Source of the DNA: Phycisphaerales bacterium
Lineage (GTDB): Bacteria > Planctomycetota > Phycisphaerae > Phycisphaerales > UBA1924
Direction of reading: 5' to 3'
Assembly (NCBI GenBank): GCA_020849105.1
Contig: JADLGW010000060.1
Location: 1-64,000, forward strand
Length of the DNA stretch: 64,000 nt
Shown here: positions 50,805 to 60,130 of the stretch, piece after piece
How positions within the stretch are numbered: the stretch's first letter is position 1
Layout of the letters: every line of letters begins with the position of its first letter
Translations under genes and position numbers: made by a program
Notes under the pieces: generated by a model
The model's database searches: none
Seen by the model: the letters and a program-made list of their open reading frames with translations, nothing else
What the model was told of the DNA's origin: nothing

Positions 50805-52073
50805 GTGCGGATGATCCTGGCTTGCGGTGCGGCTTGGGTGACTGCGGGTGTCCTGCACGCGCAATGCGTTCCATCGTGGCACGTGCCGGTTCCCGGATTG
50901 TTCCCGACGGCGGAGGTTCACGCTCTGTGCACGTGGGACCCCGACGGCGCGGGACCGACGCGGCCCGTGGTCATCGCGGGCGGGAACTTTCGCGCGTCGC
51001 AAGGTTCTCCCGCCGATTTCGTGGCCCAATGGGATGGGCAGTCGTGGCAGCCGATGGGGAACCAGGTGGTCGCGGGCGGGATCGATGCGGTCGCGCTCTA
51101 CGACCACGACGGCCCGGGGCCGGCGCCGGCGCGGCCCGTCATCGGCGGGTACTTCATGGAGATCAGCGGGCAGTGGTTCGGGCGCGTGGCCCGCTGGGAC
51201 GGGGCCGCGTGGCAGCCGATGGGCGACGGCCTCGGGGCCAACCTCGATAATGTCGCGTCGCTGGTTTCCTACAACGGCCTGCTGGTTGCGGGCGGATACT
51301 TCACGGTCGCGGGCGGGCAGCCGTGCTTCGGCCTCGCCCAGTGGGACGGGCAGGATTGGAGTATGTTCCCGGACGGGGCCCGATGGGTAGATGCCTTGTT
51401 CGTCTGGAATGGGGACCTTATATCCGGAAGCACCCCCGGCGTCACACGCTGGGACGGCAAGTCCTGGTCGTTCCTGACGCCGCAGGAACACCTCGACGAG
51501 GTTCTCGCGCTCGCCGAGTACCGCGGCGACCTGATCGCGGGCGGCACGTTCCACCCACCGATCTCGGTCCACAGCGGCATCGCCCGCTTCGACGGGACGG
51601 CGTGGCGCGACCTGGGCCTCGGGACCAACGGCACGGTCTGGGCGCTCACCACCTGGGACCCGGACGGCATGGGGGCCGCCCCGGAACTCCTGATCGCCGG
51701 CGGCACGTTCTTCGAGGCGGGGGGCGTGCCGGCCGTGGGCGTCGCGGCGTGGGACGGCACGCAGTGGTCGTCGCTCGGTTCGGGGCTTGACGGCGGCGTG
51801 CGCGCCCTGACGACGTGGGATTCCAGCGTGATTGCCGGCGGCGGGTTTGTCAACGCGGGCGGAATTTTCTCGCCGAAGTTCGCGCGGTTCGGTTGCGACG
51901 ACCCGTGCGAGCCGGACTGCAACGGCGACGGGGCGCTCACCCTCGCCGACTTCGGGTGCTTCCAGACCCGGTTCGCCGTAGGCAATATGCAGGCCGACTG
52001 CAACCGCGACGGCCTGCTCCAACTCTCCGACTTCGGCTGCTTCCAGACCGGGTTCGCGCTGGGGTGCCCGTAG
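50805..52073 (+). CDS. Second ARWDG-repeat secreted protein with GC-type dockerin tail
   Basis: This 422-aa paralogue of the preceding protein has a signal peptide (MILACGAAWVTAGVLHA, cut before QC) and about six blades such as GRVARWDGAAWQPMGDGLG and IARFDGTAWRDLGLGTNGTVW. Its DFGCFQTRF and DFGCFQTGFALGCP tail is almost identical to the neighbour's. GTG 50805 is placed 5 nt after GGGAGG; GTG 50799 or ATG 50811 are alternatives. It lies 34 nt after the preceding gene, so the two are likely co-transcribed and arose by duplication. Confidence 0.83.
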   Translation: MRMILACGAAWVTAGVLHAQCVPSWHVPVPGLFPTAEVHALCTWDPDGAGPTRPVVIAGGNFRASQGSPADFVAQWDGQSWQPMGNQVVAGGIDAVALYDHDGPGPAPARPVIGGYFMEISGQWFGRVARWDGAAWQPMGDGLGANLDNVASLVSYNGLLVAGGYFTVAGGQPCFGLAQWDGQDWSMFPDGARWVDALFVWNGDLISGSTPGVTRWDGKSWSFLTPQEHLDEVLALAEYRGDLIAGGTFHPPISVHSGIARFDGTAWRDLGLGTNGTVWALTTWDPDGMGAAPELLIAGGTFFEAGGVPAVGVAAWDGTQWSSLGSGLDGGVRALTTWDSSVIAGGGFVNAGGIFSPKFARFGCDDPCEPDCNGDGALTLADFGCFQTRFAVGNMQADCNRDGLLQLSDFGCFQTGFALGCP

Positions 52074-52448
52074 GTCTTGCGCACCGGCTGGAAGCCGGCG
52101 CCGCTCATGCCAATCCGGCAGGCGTGTTCCGTCGAACCGGGGGCGACCCGTCGTCGTCACACATCGCGGGTGCCCGCGGCGGCACGGCAGGGCGGGCGGC
52201 AGGTTTCGAGTAACTGGCACGCCCCGTGCAGCCGATACCACCAGAATTCCCGGAAGGCCGGGCGGAAGGGGATGGGACCGCAGGGGGCGGTGGTGGGGCG
52301 CAAGTTCAGACGGGGAAAGGACTTGGGGAGTTTTCGGAAGACGTGCTGGGGATCGACCGCCGGGAGGCATTGAATAGGACAAGGAGCCCGCCGGGCGGGC
52401 CACACGAACAGGAACAGGCCGGCGGAGGCCTTCTAGAGAGGGGCAACC
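52074..52448. other. Intergenic region upstream of clpC with one REP-like hairpin
   Basis: No gene is recognised in 375 bp. CCGGCT-GGA-AGCCGG at 52084-52098 is a lone GGA-loop palindrome of the same type as elsewhere. The rest is purine-rich toward clpC. No CIRCE-like or CtsR-like inverted repeat was recognised, so heat-shock control of clpC cannot be inferred from sequence. Confidence 0.5.
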
Positions 52449-55055
52449 ATGTTCGAACGGTTTACTGACCGCGCCCGCAAGGTGATGGCCCTGGCCAACC
52501 AGGAGGCCCAGCGGTTCAACCACGAGTACATCGGGACCGAGCACATCCTGCTCGGGCTCGTGAAGGAAGGGTCGGGGGTCGGGGCCAACGTGCTCAAGAA
52601 CCTCGAGGTGGACCTGCGCAAGGTGCGCCTCGAGGTCGAGAAACTCGTCAAGGCCGGGCCCGAGATGGTCACGATGGGCAAACTGCCCCAGACCCCGCGG
52701 GCCAAGAAGGTGATCGAATACGCCATCGAAGAGGCCCGCAACCTCAACCACAACTACGTGGGGACCGAGCACCTGCTGCTCGGGCTGCTGCGCGAGCACG
52801 ACGGGGTGGCGGCGCAGGTTTTGCGCAACCTCGGGCTCAAACTCGAGGAGGTCCGCGACGAGGTGCTCAACCTGCTCGGGGCCAACCCGGAGAACGCCGA
52901 GAGCGAGGGGGGCGGGGGCACGGCCAGCGCGGGGGGCGGCGGCGGTGGTGGCGGGTCGTCGGGCTCCGGCGAGCCGCGGAAGGGCAAGTCCAAGACCCCG
53001 GCGCTCGACAGTTTCGGGCGCGACCTGACGGAACTGGCCCGCGAGGGCAGCCTGGACCCGGTGATCGGGCGGGCCAACGAGATCGAGCGCCTGGTGCAGG
53101 TCCTGTGCCGTCGCACCAAGAACAACCCGGTGCTGCTGGGCGAGGCGGGCGTCGGCAAGACCGCGATCGTTGAGGGCATGGCCCAGCGGATCATCGGCGG
53201 CGACGTGCCGGAGATCCTGCACGAGCGGCGGATCGTGGTGCTGGACCTGGCCATGATGGTCGCCGGCACCAAGTACCGCGGGCAGTTCGAGGAGCGGATC
53301 AAGGCGGTGATGAACGAGGTCCGCCGGGCCAAGAACGTCATCCTGTTCATCGACGAACTGCACACGCTGGTCGGGGCCGGCGGGGCCGAGGGCGCGATCG
53401 ACGCGTCCAACGTGCTCAAGCCGGCGCTGGCCCGCGGCGAGATCCAGTGCATCGGCGCGACGACCTTCGACGAGTACCGGAAGTACATCGAGAAGGACGC
53501 GGCCCTGGCGCGGCGGTTCCAGGCCATCACGGTGGACCCACCGACCAACGACCAGACCATCGAGATCCTCAGGGGGCTGCGGGACCGGTACGAGCAGCAC
53601 CACCGCGTGCGGATCACCGACGAGGCGCTGCGCGCCGCGGTGGAACTGTCGGGCCGGTACATCACCGGGCGCGTGCAGCCCGACAAGTCGATCGACGTGA
53701 TCGACGAGGCGGGGGCGCGCGTGCGGATCAAGAGCATGAGCAAGCCGCCCAACATGGCGGACCTGGAGGCCCAGGTCGAAAAACTGAGCATCGAGAAGGA
53801 CGAGGCGGTGAAGTCCGCCGACTACGAGAAGGCCGCGGAACTGCGCGACAAGGCCGAGCAGTTCAAGAAGCAGAAGGAGGAGATCCAGCGGCAGTGGAAG
53901 GAGAAGTCCAAGGAGGTCGACGGCACGGTGGACGAGGAGGTCGTCGCGGAGGTCGTGAGCAAGATGACCGGCGTGCCGCTGCAGCGCCTGGAGAAGGAGG
54001 AGGCGCAGCGCCTGCTCGACCTGGAGAAGGAACTGCACAAGAAGGTCATCAGCCAGGACGAGGCGATCAGGGCCATCTCCAAGGCCATCCGGCGCGCCCG
54101 CGCGGGGCTCAAGGACCCGAAGCGCCCGATGGGCTCGTTCATCTTCATCGGGCCCAGCGGCGTCGGCAAGACGCTGCTGTCCAAGGCCCTGGCCGAGTTC
54201 ATGTTCGGGGATGAGGACGCGCTCGTGCACCTGGACATGAGCGAGTACATGGAGAAGCACAACGTCAGCCGCCTGGTCGGCGCGCCCCCGGGCTACGTCG
54301 GGTACGAGGAGGGCGGGCAACTGACGGAGCGCATCCGCCGCCGCCCCTACGCGGTGATCCTGCTCGACGAGGTCGAGAAGGCCCACCCGGACGTGTTCAA
54401 CATGCTCCTGCAGATCATGGAGGAGGGGCGGCTGACCGACTCCTTCGGCCGCAACGTGGACTTCAAGAACACGGTGCTCATCATGACGTCCAACATCGGG
54501 GCGGACCTGATCAAGGGCGGCGCGGGCTTCGGGTTCGCCAAGCGCGGGGCGCAGCAGGACTTCGAGAACATCAAGTCCATTCTTATGAAGGAGGTCGAGC
54601 GGTTCTTCCGCCCGGAGTTCATCAACCGGCTCGACGACGTGATCGTCTTCCGCCCGCTGACGAAGGAGGACCTGGTCCAGATCGTCGAGTACGAGGTGAA
54701 CAAGGTGATGAAGCGGCTCCTGGAACGGGGTCTCAAACTCGAACTCGACCAGACCGCCAAGGACTTCCTGATCGAGAAGGGCTTCAACCCGGAGTACGGG
54801 GCGCGCCCGCTGCGCCGCGCGATCGGCACCTACGTCGAGGATCCGCTCTCGGAGATGATGCTCTCCGGCGAGTTCGGCGAGCACAACGTCATCAAGATCA
54901 GCCGCAGGACCGACGGCGACAAGCCCGCGGAGAACCTGTTCTTCGAGGCCGTGGACGGCCCGAAGGAGCCCAAGCCAGAAAAGCCCGAGAAGGCCGAGAA
55001 GAAGGGCAAGGGCGGCGGCGACAAGCCCGAGGCCGCGGCGGCCGGGTCGCAATGA
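52449..55055 (+). CDS. clpC: ATP-dependent Clp protease ATP-binding subunit ClpC
   Basis: This 868-aa HSP100 unfoldase has two Clp-N repeats (about 1-145, with [17 protein letters not shown] and [17 protein letters not shown]) and an extra Gly/Ser linker at about 155-175. AAA-1 carries GEAGVGKT (about 231). A UVR motif ([17 protein letters not shown], about 456) lies in the middle domain, and AAA-2 has GPSGVGKT (about 568). The short UVR-bearing middle domain makes it ClpC rather than ClpB. The Lys/Pro/Glu-rich tail of about 40 residues is an extension. It feeds substrates to ClpP. GAGGGG precedes ATG 52449. Confidence 0.95.
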   Translation: MFERFTDRARKVMALANQEAQRFNHEYIGTEHILLGLVKEGSGVGANVLKNLEVDLRKVRLEVEKLVKAGPEMVTMGKLPQTPRAKKVIEYAIEEARNLNHNYVGTEHLLLGLLREHDGVAAQVLRNLGLKLEEVRDEVLNLLGANPENAESEGGGGTASAGGGGGGGGSSGSGEPRKGKSKTPALDSFGRDLTELAREGSLDPVIGRANEIERLVQVLCRRTKNNPVLLGEAGVGKTAIVEGMAQRIIGGDVPEILHERRIVVLDLAMMVAGTKYRGQFEERIKAVMNEVRRAKNVILFIDELHTLVGAGGAEGAIDASNVLKPALARGEIQCIGATTFDEYRKYIEKDAALARRFQAITVDPPTNDQTIEILRGLRDRYEQHHRVRITDEALRAAVELSGRYITGRVQPDKSIDVIDEAGARVRIKSMSKPPNMADLEAQVEKLSIEKDEAVKSADYEKAAELRDKAEQFKKQKEEIQRQWKEKSKEVDGTVDEEVVAEVVSKMTGVPLQRLEKEEAQRLLDLEKELHKKVISQDEAIRAISKAIRRARAGLKDPKRPMGSFIFIGPSGVGKTLLSKALAEFMFGDEDALVHLDMSEYMEKHNVSRLVGAPPGYVGYEEGGQLTERIRRRPYAVILLDEVEKAHPDVFNMLLQIMEEGRLTDSFGRNVDFKNTVLIMTSNIGADLIKGGAGFGFAKRGAQQDFENIKSILMKEVERFFRPEFINRLDDVIVFRPLTKEDLVQIVEYEVNKVMKRLLERGLKLELDQTAKDFLIEKGFNPEYGARPLRRAIGTYVEDPLSEMMLSGEFGEHNVIKISRRTDGDKPAENLFFEAVDGPKEPKPEKPEKAEKKGKGGGDKPEAAAAGSQ

Positions 55056-55062
55056 TCACCGG

Positions 55063-55094
55063 TTGACACACCGGGAGAGGGAGGACGGTAGACT
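55063..55094 (+). promoter_or_regulatory. Possible promoter of the W-P-P-x-H repeat gene
   Basis: TTGACA (55063-55068) and TAGACT (55089-55094) resemble -35 and -10 boxes, but the 20-bp spacing is long. The overlapping GAGGACGG/CCGTCCTC hairpin (55081-55106) may instead be the clpC terminator. Confidence 0.35.
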
Positions 55095-55118
55095 ACGCCC
55101 GTCCTCTGAGGTTCGAAC

Positions 55119-56168
55119 ATGAGTACGGGCGCCACGACCATTGGGCTCACGATGTACCTGATCGTGTCGGGCGCGGCGGCGCAGGTGGCGGCACCGCTCG
55201 ACGGGAAGCGTCACCTCATCTACCTTCGGGGTGACGTGACAGGCGACGGAGCGGTGACAACCGATGACGTCCAGGTGGTCGCCGCACGCCTCGGGATGAT
55301 CGGCGCCTCCATCCTGGACGGGGATGCCGACGGCGACGGCGAGGTGACCACCGCCGACGGGCTCGTCATTCTGCCGCGGATGGGCCTCTCGATCGCCGAC
55401 CTCGACTGGAGCAACGAGACGGACCTCAACGCGCTATCGGCCCTGGTCGCGGCGGGGCATGTTGTCGTTGACGACCCCGTCTCCGCCCGTCAATGGAACG
55501 CGGTCTACCACCGGACGGACAGGTGGCCCTCCTACCCACAAGGGCAGACGGCCGAGCAGGTCCACAACACCACGGTATCCGCCGAGTGGGGGGAACACGG
55601 TCACACGGTGAGCGTGAGCGGGGCGGGCGGCTGGCCTCCGACACACTTCGCATCGTTCAGTCAGACCTGGTCAACGGGGCACGAGGTATCGAGCAGTTCG
55701 AGGTATCCTCCAAACCACAACTACCTTATCAGCAAGGGCTGGCAGGGCCATGATGCGACGGTTTCCGGCTTCTGGCCCCCCAACCACGAGAGGGTTCGCA
55801 GCGACGGATGGACGTACTATCAACACGATATTGCGTTCAGCCGGTTCTGGCCCCCCAGCCATTCGATGGCCTACAGCAACGGGAGTTGGCCGCAGGGCCA
55901 CGAGCGCTCCGCCAGCCGACAGGCGCCACCACCGGTCACGGAGCACCAGCTTGAGTTCAGCGCGACCTGGCCCCCGGAGCCGCCGGCGATCTGGCCGCCC
56001 AATCACATACCCGGCGTGAGCGCCACCTGGCCGCCGAGCCACGCAACCTCGACAAGTTACAGTTGGCCTCCCAACCACCTGAAAGCGGCGAGCGACACCT
56101 GGAGCCCCGGCGACCACTCCAACTGGCCGCCGAGCCACGTTCAAGATACGAGCGTGGCCGAGCCTTGA
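55119..56168 (+). CDS. Secreted protein with dockerin type I domain and W-P-P-x-H repeats
   Basis: This 349-aa protein has a signal peptide (about 1-22). Residues about 38-92 hold two dockerin-like Ca-loops, DVTGDGAVTTDDVQ and DADGDGEVTTADGL. From about 125 to the end come some 13 short repeats of 10-13 residues with consensus W-P-P-(N/S)-H-x4-S-x2-W, for example FWPPNHERVRSDGW, TWPPSHATSTSYSW and NWPPSHVQDTS. No known family is recognised. The regular Trp, His and Ser suggest a stacked or metal-binding structure, which is inference. Its last codons overlap the next gene's start (TTGA), and that neighbour ends in the same repeat. Confidence 0.8.
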   Translation: MSTGATTIGLTMYLIVSGAAAQVAAPLDGKRHLIYLRGDVTGDGAVTTDDVQVVAARLGMIGASILDGDADGDGEVTTADGLVILPRMGLSIADLDWSNETDLNALSALVAAGHVVVDDPVSARQWNAVYHRTDRWPSYPQGQTAEQVHNTTVSAEWGEHGHTVSVSGAGGWPPTHFASFSQTWSTGHEVSSSSRYPPNHNYLISKGWQGHDATVSGFWPPNHERVRSDGWTYYQHDIAFSRFWPPSHSMAYSNGSWPQGHERSASRQAPPPVTEHQLEFSATWPPEPPAIWPPNHIPGVSATWPPSHATSTSYSWPPNHLKAASDTWSPGDHSNWPPSHVQDTSVAEP

Positions 56169-57391
56169 ACGCGCCGACAGCCATGGTACTGGGACTGGGG
56201 GTCGCATTGATCGCGGTCGGCTGCGCGGCTCCGGCCCGTTCCGTTGCGTTCAACCAGGACTACATCGAGTCAATCCGGGACGGGCGTCTGGCCCGTGCCG
56301 CGTCGATGGAGCCCACCGGTCCGCTCGATGGTTCGGTGGACTTCGAGGACCCCCTGAGCATCCTGCGCAGCGTGCTCCGCAACGCGCCGGGCAAGGCGGT
56401 GGTGTACCCCACGGAGACGTATTATTATTACCGACTCTATGCGGGGCCCCGCCTGGTCTCGGGCAATCTGCGTCTGCTGGACGCGGGTATCGGTGTTCTG
56501 CACATGGGATACTTCGATGCTCACGAGCCCTGGCGCACACGGGCAGCCTCGCTGAGCGGTGCGGATGGTGTGGTGGTCACGCCCGCCGGGGAGCGGAGTT
56601 ATCGCGTTGCGTTCGAGGGGCGGTCCGTGGTGTTCACCCTCAGCGGGCAGAGTGGGGCGCATCCCCGGCGCTCGCCGCTGACGGAGAACGAGGAGTTGGT
56701 GAGCGCTATCTGGGACGAGTCTGGTGTACGGTTCTGGCTCGTGTACAACAACTCATTGAACTCGTTTTACTATGTGCTGGATGAAGATGTGCCCCTGACC
56801 GAGCCGCTGGCGACGATCCCCACGCTGCCGGGGCTTGAGGTGGGGCTGCGCACCGGATTTGTGCTGTATCATGACACGGGCGCGGGGCGGCGTCTTCTTG
56901 TCGGCGTGCGTCAGCGGAGTGTCCGCGACAATGATTACTTCGACGGACCGTTCGACCAGGTGCCGCCCCGTCTGCCGATCAAGGAGAGGCTGGAGGCGGC
57001 GTACCCGTATGTGAAACTGCGCGGCGGCATTGATGCGCATGGGAACTTCGTGGAACAGCCGGGCGTGCGCGTTGCCATCAGCCCGTACGCGGAATACACC
57101 GACCTCGACGAGTTCGCGAGCCTCCTCGGGCAGCGGCTCGACCTGATTGAAAGGGCACATGGCACCGCGGCGGACCGCTGGTTGACGCTGACGTACGACT
57201 CGAAGCGCGACTTTCACCGCCACCTGGAGGCGCGGGCCGGCGCCCATGTGATCTACGTCAGTCAGGGGTGGCCCGCCAACCATCTCGGCGTGACCAGTTA
57301 CCAGTGGCCGGACCGGCACGCGGCGGACCAGAGCGCCGCCTGGGCGCCCAACCATCAGGCCGACCTGAGCGGGTCGACCCGAGACCCATGA
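56165..57391 (+). CDS. Lipoprotein with C-terminal W-P-x-x-H repeats
   Basis: This 408-aa protein has a lipoprotein signal (MVLGLGVALIAVGC; Cys20 with the TTG start). A globular body of about 350 residues of unknown family follows, with beta-strand-rich segments and the tract TYYYYRLYAG. Three W-P-x-x-H repeats end it: GWPANHLGVTSYQ, WPDRHAADQSAA and WAPNHQADLS. TTG 56165 overlaps the previous stop; ATG 56183 is the alternative start. The shared repeat and overlap strongly suggest that the two proteins act together. The stop is 6 nt from the convergent TPR peptidase gene. Confidence 0.75.
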   Translation: MNAPTAMVLGLGVALIAVGCAAPARSVAFNQDYIESIRDGRLARAASMEPTGPLDGSVDFEDPLSILRSVLRNAPGKAVVYPTETYYYYRLYAGPRLVSGNLRLLDAGIGVLHMGYFDAHEPWRTRAASLSGADGVVVTPAGERSYRVAFEGRSVVFTLSGQSGAHPRRSPLTENEELVSAIWDESGVRFWLVYNNSLNSFYYVLDEDVPLTEPLATIPTLPGLEVGLRTGFVLYHDTGAGRRLLVGVRQRSVRDNDYFDGPFDQVPPRLPIKERLEAAYPYVKLRGGIDAHGNFVEQPGVRVAISPYAEYTDLDEFASLLGQRLDLIERAHGTAADRWLTLTYDSKRDFHRHLEARAGAHVIYVSQGWPANHLGVTSYQWPDRHAADQSAAWAPNHQADLSGSTRDP

Positions 57392-57397
57392 TCGGCA

Positions 57398-60130
57398 CTA
57401 CTTTCCCATGCGCTCCCGGATCGCCTTCAGCCGCTGGAGGTGCACGGGTCGGCCGGGCTCGAGGACGACGAGGGCCTGGACCTGGGCCTCGGCCCCGGGC
57501 AGGTCGCCGGACTGGACCAGCAATCCCGCGAGCAGTTCGCGGCTCGCGGCGTCGAAGGGGGAGATGATGACGGCCCGGCGGGCCTTGCCGATCGCCCGTG
57601 GCAGGTCGCCGCGGGCCGCGTAGCGCCGCGCCAGTTCGGCCGCGTAGGCCGGGGACGACTGCTCCCGCGCGTCCAGGAACTCCAGGTGCTCGACCGCGCG
57701 GTCCGGGTCGGTATCCAGGTACAGCCGGGCGAGCAGTTTGTGAGGCAGGGGGTCCACGGGGCGGGCGGCGGCGTAGCGCTCCAGGAGCGGGGCCATGTCC
57801 TGGGTAGGACGGGTCTCCGACCCGGCAGTCGGCTCGGAGGGCCGACCTACGGTCAGTTCCACCGCCAGTTCCAGGAGGTCCGGGTTCGCCGGGTCGGCCA
57901 GGAGCCAGCGGTCCACCATTGCCTGCGTCGGTGCCGGCACCGGCGGTCGCCACGAACCACCGGGCTCGCCGGTGAGCGCCGCCCACGCGCCCGTGTCAAG
58001 CAGCGATCCCAGGCCCACCTCCAGCGTCGCCGCTTTGGTCTCGTCGGCCGCCAGTTCACGAACAAGCAGCGCGCGGATGCTCGGCGCGCGCGGCCCCATG
58101 CCCCACGACGCCAGTTGCCCGCCCGCCCACCCGTGGAACGCGGCAAGGAACTCGTCCTGGCTCAACCCCAGCACACGCTGGAACGCGGACGCCTCGCGCA
58201 CGCCGGTCGCGTACAGGTCCATCAGGTCCAGCGGGGCCCGCTCGCCCCAGCGCTCGACGATGTACTGGTACATCCAGTGCCCCTGGGCGTAGGCCTGCGA
58301 GCGGTCGGTTGGTTTTTTCGGGCGGACGAACGCCAGGTTGATCTCCGACATGTCGAACAGCGTGCCGGACTGGTAGGCGGCGTCGAGCAGCCTGCAGGTG
58401 GCGTAGTCGCGCGGGGCGTCCTCCAGGTAGACCGCGGCGGCCTCCGTGAACCAGTGCGGGATGCGGTTGCGGGTGCGGGAGAGCGTGACGGTGTGCGTGT
58501 ACTCGTGCCGCACCACGCGCAGCCAGTCGTACGGGCCGGTGTGCCCGCCGCCCTCTCGAGGCGACTCCATCGCGATCAAGGGGCCGGTGGCCGCGGCCAT
58601 CGTGTGGATGGCGGTGATTCCGGCGATGCGGACCGCAAACGCGCGGTGATCCGGCATCAGGTCGATGAGGGTCTTTCCGGGTACGTCGTGGTCGATGCCG
58701 CCGGGCCCGCGGCCGCTGACGCGCCGCCGCATGGTCTCCAGCAGGTCCGGCATCTCGCGTGCCAGCACCTGGTCAGGGCCGGGGGTGTAGCGGATGATGA
58801 AGTGCTCGCTCTCGACGGTGGGATGGGTCAGCAGGTCGCGCACGAGTTTGAGACTGTTGCCGGCGCGCGTGTTGAACGGGTCCACTTCCCACGCCCGCGT
58901 CAGCACGTCGAGCGCCCGCTGGTCCCTCCCGGCCTGCATCAGCATGAGGCCGAGTTCGGTGACGGGCCGCGAGCGGTGGGGGGCACGCTTCACCGCCTCG
59001 TCCAGGTACCGCTCGCTCATCTCGTACTGGCGGGCCTCCGACAGCGCCCGCCCGACCTGAAAACACGCATCGGGCGAGCCGGGCGAGAGCGCGTCGAACT
59101 CCGCGAGCAGGCGATCCGTCGCGGTCTGGTCGTACTGCAGGGCGACGGCGCCGGCGCGCAGCGCCAGCACCTGGCGCATGGCCGGGTAGGCGGCCAGGGC
59201 CGGCGCGAGGGCCTGGAGCGCACCGTCCGGGTCGTTCTGGCGCATCCGCGCCCGGGCCAGGATCATCGCCGCGTCCGCGGAGACCTCCGGGGCCGCGAGC
59301 GATTCGAGGCGGCGGGCGACCTGCTCCGCCGCGTCGAAGTTGAATCCGTCCACGGCGGCGTCGCCCATGAGCCGCCACGCGGCGGCCGAGCGCGGGTTGA
59401 GCCGCAGGGCCTCCATGACCGCGTCGCCGCCCTCCTTGCGGTTGTCCTTGGAGAAGAGCACGGCGGACTCGCTCACATGGGCGGGCCAGTAGAGGCGGTC
59501 CAGGTCCGTGCGGGCCCTGGCGAGCATGGAGACGATGACCTGGAAGTCGCCGCCGGCGGCCGCCCGCTGCGGCGCCACGCGGGCCCGCACCATCAGGGCG
59601 CGCGCCGACTCCGTCAGGTCCGCGGCGGTGCGAGCCCCGGCCACACGCTTCTCAATGCCCTCGAGCGCGGCCGCGGCATCGGCGGCGCGCCCCAGGCCCT
59701 CGAGCGCCTCGGCGCGGATGCGCAGGGCCCGGATGGAGCCCGTGTGTTCGAGCAGGGCGAGCGCCCCGGCCAGTTCGCCCCGCTGGGCCGCGGCCTCCGC
59801 GCGGTCCTCAACGCCGACCGACGGGTCGGTCAGCGAGGGGTCCGACAGTGCGCCGCGGATCAGGGCGGAGGTGGCACGGCGCTGCGGTGTGTCCAGGTCG
59901 CTGTCGCGCCACAGGCCGTGAAAGACCCGCAGGTCCTTCTTCTCAGCGTCGCTCAGGTATGGGGCGCCCAGGGCGCGGAGCACGGAATCGCTCGGGTCCG
60001 GCACGGCCACCGGCTGGGCCGGCGTCCAGGGGGCCAGGGAGAGCCACACCGCCGCGGCGATGCAGGCTCGGCGCACAGGCGCGCTCGGTCGATCGGTTCG
60101 TCGCATGAATCGCACGTCCCTGCGCTCCAT
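57398..60130 (-). CDS. Secreted TPR-rich zinc metallopeptidase-like protein
   Basis: This 910-aa protein has a signal peptide (ACIAAAVWLSLAPWTPA). About eight N-terminal TPR pairs follow (residues about 80-420). A gluzincin-like peptidase domain has VVRHEYTHTVTLS (HExxH) and, about 20 residues on, HWFTEAAAVYLE supplying the third ligand. C-terminal TPRs run to the end. A 16-residue Pro/Ser/Thr insertion (about 760-776) is encoded by palindrome 57804-57850. ATG 60130 directly follows the upstream TGA; ATG 60106 is an alternative. It is co-transcribed with the LolA-like gene. Confidence 0.82.
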   Translation of the reverse strand: MERRDVRFMRRTDRPSAPVRRACIAAAVWLSLAPWTPAQPVAVPDPSDSVLRALGAPYLSDAEKKDLRVFHGLWRDSDLDTPQRRATSALIRGALSDPSLTDPSVGVEDRAEAAAQRGELAGALALLEHTGSIRALRIRAEALEGLGRAADAAAALEGIEKRVAGARTAADLTESARALMVRARVAPQRAAAGGDFQVIVSMLARARTDLDRLYWPAHVSESAVLFSKDNRKEGGDAVMEALRLNPRSAAAWRLMGDAAVDGFNFDAAEQVARRLESLAAPEVSADAAMILARARMRQNDPDGALQALAPALAAYPAMRQVLALRAGAVALQYDQTATDRLLAEFDALSPGSPDACFQVGRALSEARQYEMSERYLDEAVKRAPHRSRPVTELGLMLMQAGRDQRALDVLTRAWEVDPFNTRAGNSLKLVRDLLTHPTVESEHFIIRYTPGPDQVLAREMPDLLETMRRRVSGRGPGGIDHDVPGKTLIDLMPDHRAFAVRIAGITAIHTMAAATGPLIAMESPREGGGHTGPYDWLRVVRHEYTHTVTLSRTRNRIPHWFTEAAAVYLEDAPRDYATCRLLDAAYQSGTLFDMSEINLAFVRPKKPTDRSQAYAQGHWMYQYIVERWGERAPLDLMDLYATGVREASAFQRVLGLSQDEFLAAFHGWAGGQLASWGMGPRAPSIRALLVRELAADETKAATLEVGLGSLLDTGAWAALTGEPGGSWRPPVPAPTQAMVDRWLLADPANPDLLELAVELTVGRPSEPTAGSETRPTQDMAPLLERYAAARPVDPLPHKLLARLYLDTDPDRAVEHLEFLDAREQSSPAYAAELARRYAARGDLPRAIGKARRAVIISPFDAASRELLAGLLVQSGDLPGAEAQVQALVVLEPGRPVHLQRLKAIRERMGK
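57804..57850. repeat. Palindromic REP-like insertion inside the TPR peptidase gene
   Basis: The outer arms GTAGG (57804-57808) and CCTAC (57846-57850) enclose CGGGTC-TCC-GACCCG (57810-57824) and GTCGGC...GCCGAC with a GGA-containing loop (57828-57846). The GTAG foot plus TCC loop matches the prkA-upstream copy. The frame stays open, encoding roughly GRPSEPTAGSETRPTQ. Confidence 0.8.

Noticed and set aside
52074-52448. RNase P RNA or riboswitch upstream of clpC
   Set aside because: The conserved RNase P core phrases and known riboswitch cores were not found; only one short palindrome is clear.
50634-55052. 1472-codon minus-strand frame across the ARWDG protein gene and clpC
   Set aside because: It runs antisense to unmistakable ClpC and repeat-protein sequence. 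Its length reflects GC-rich codon bias.
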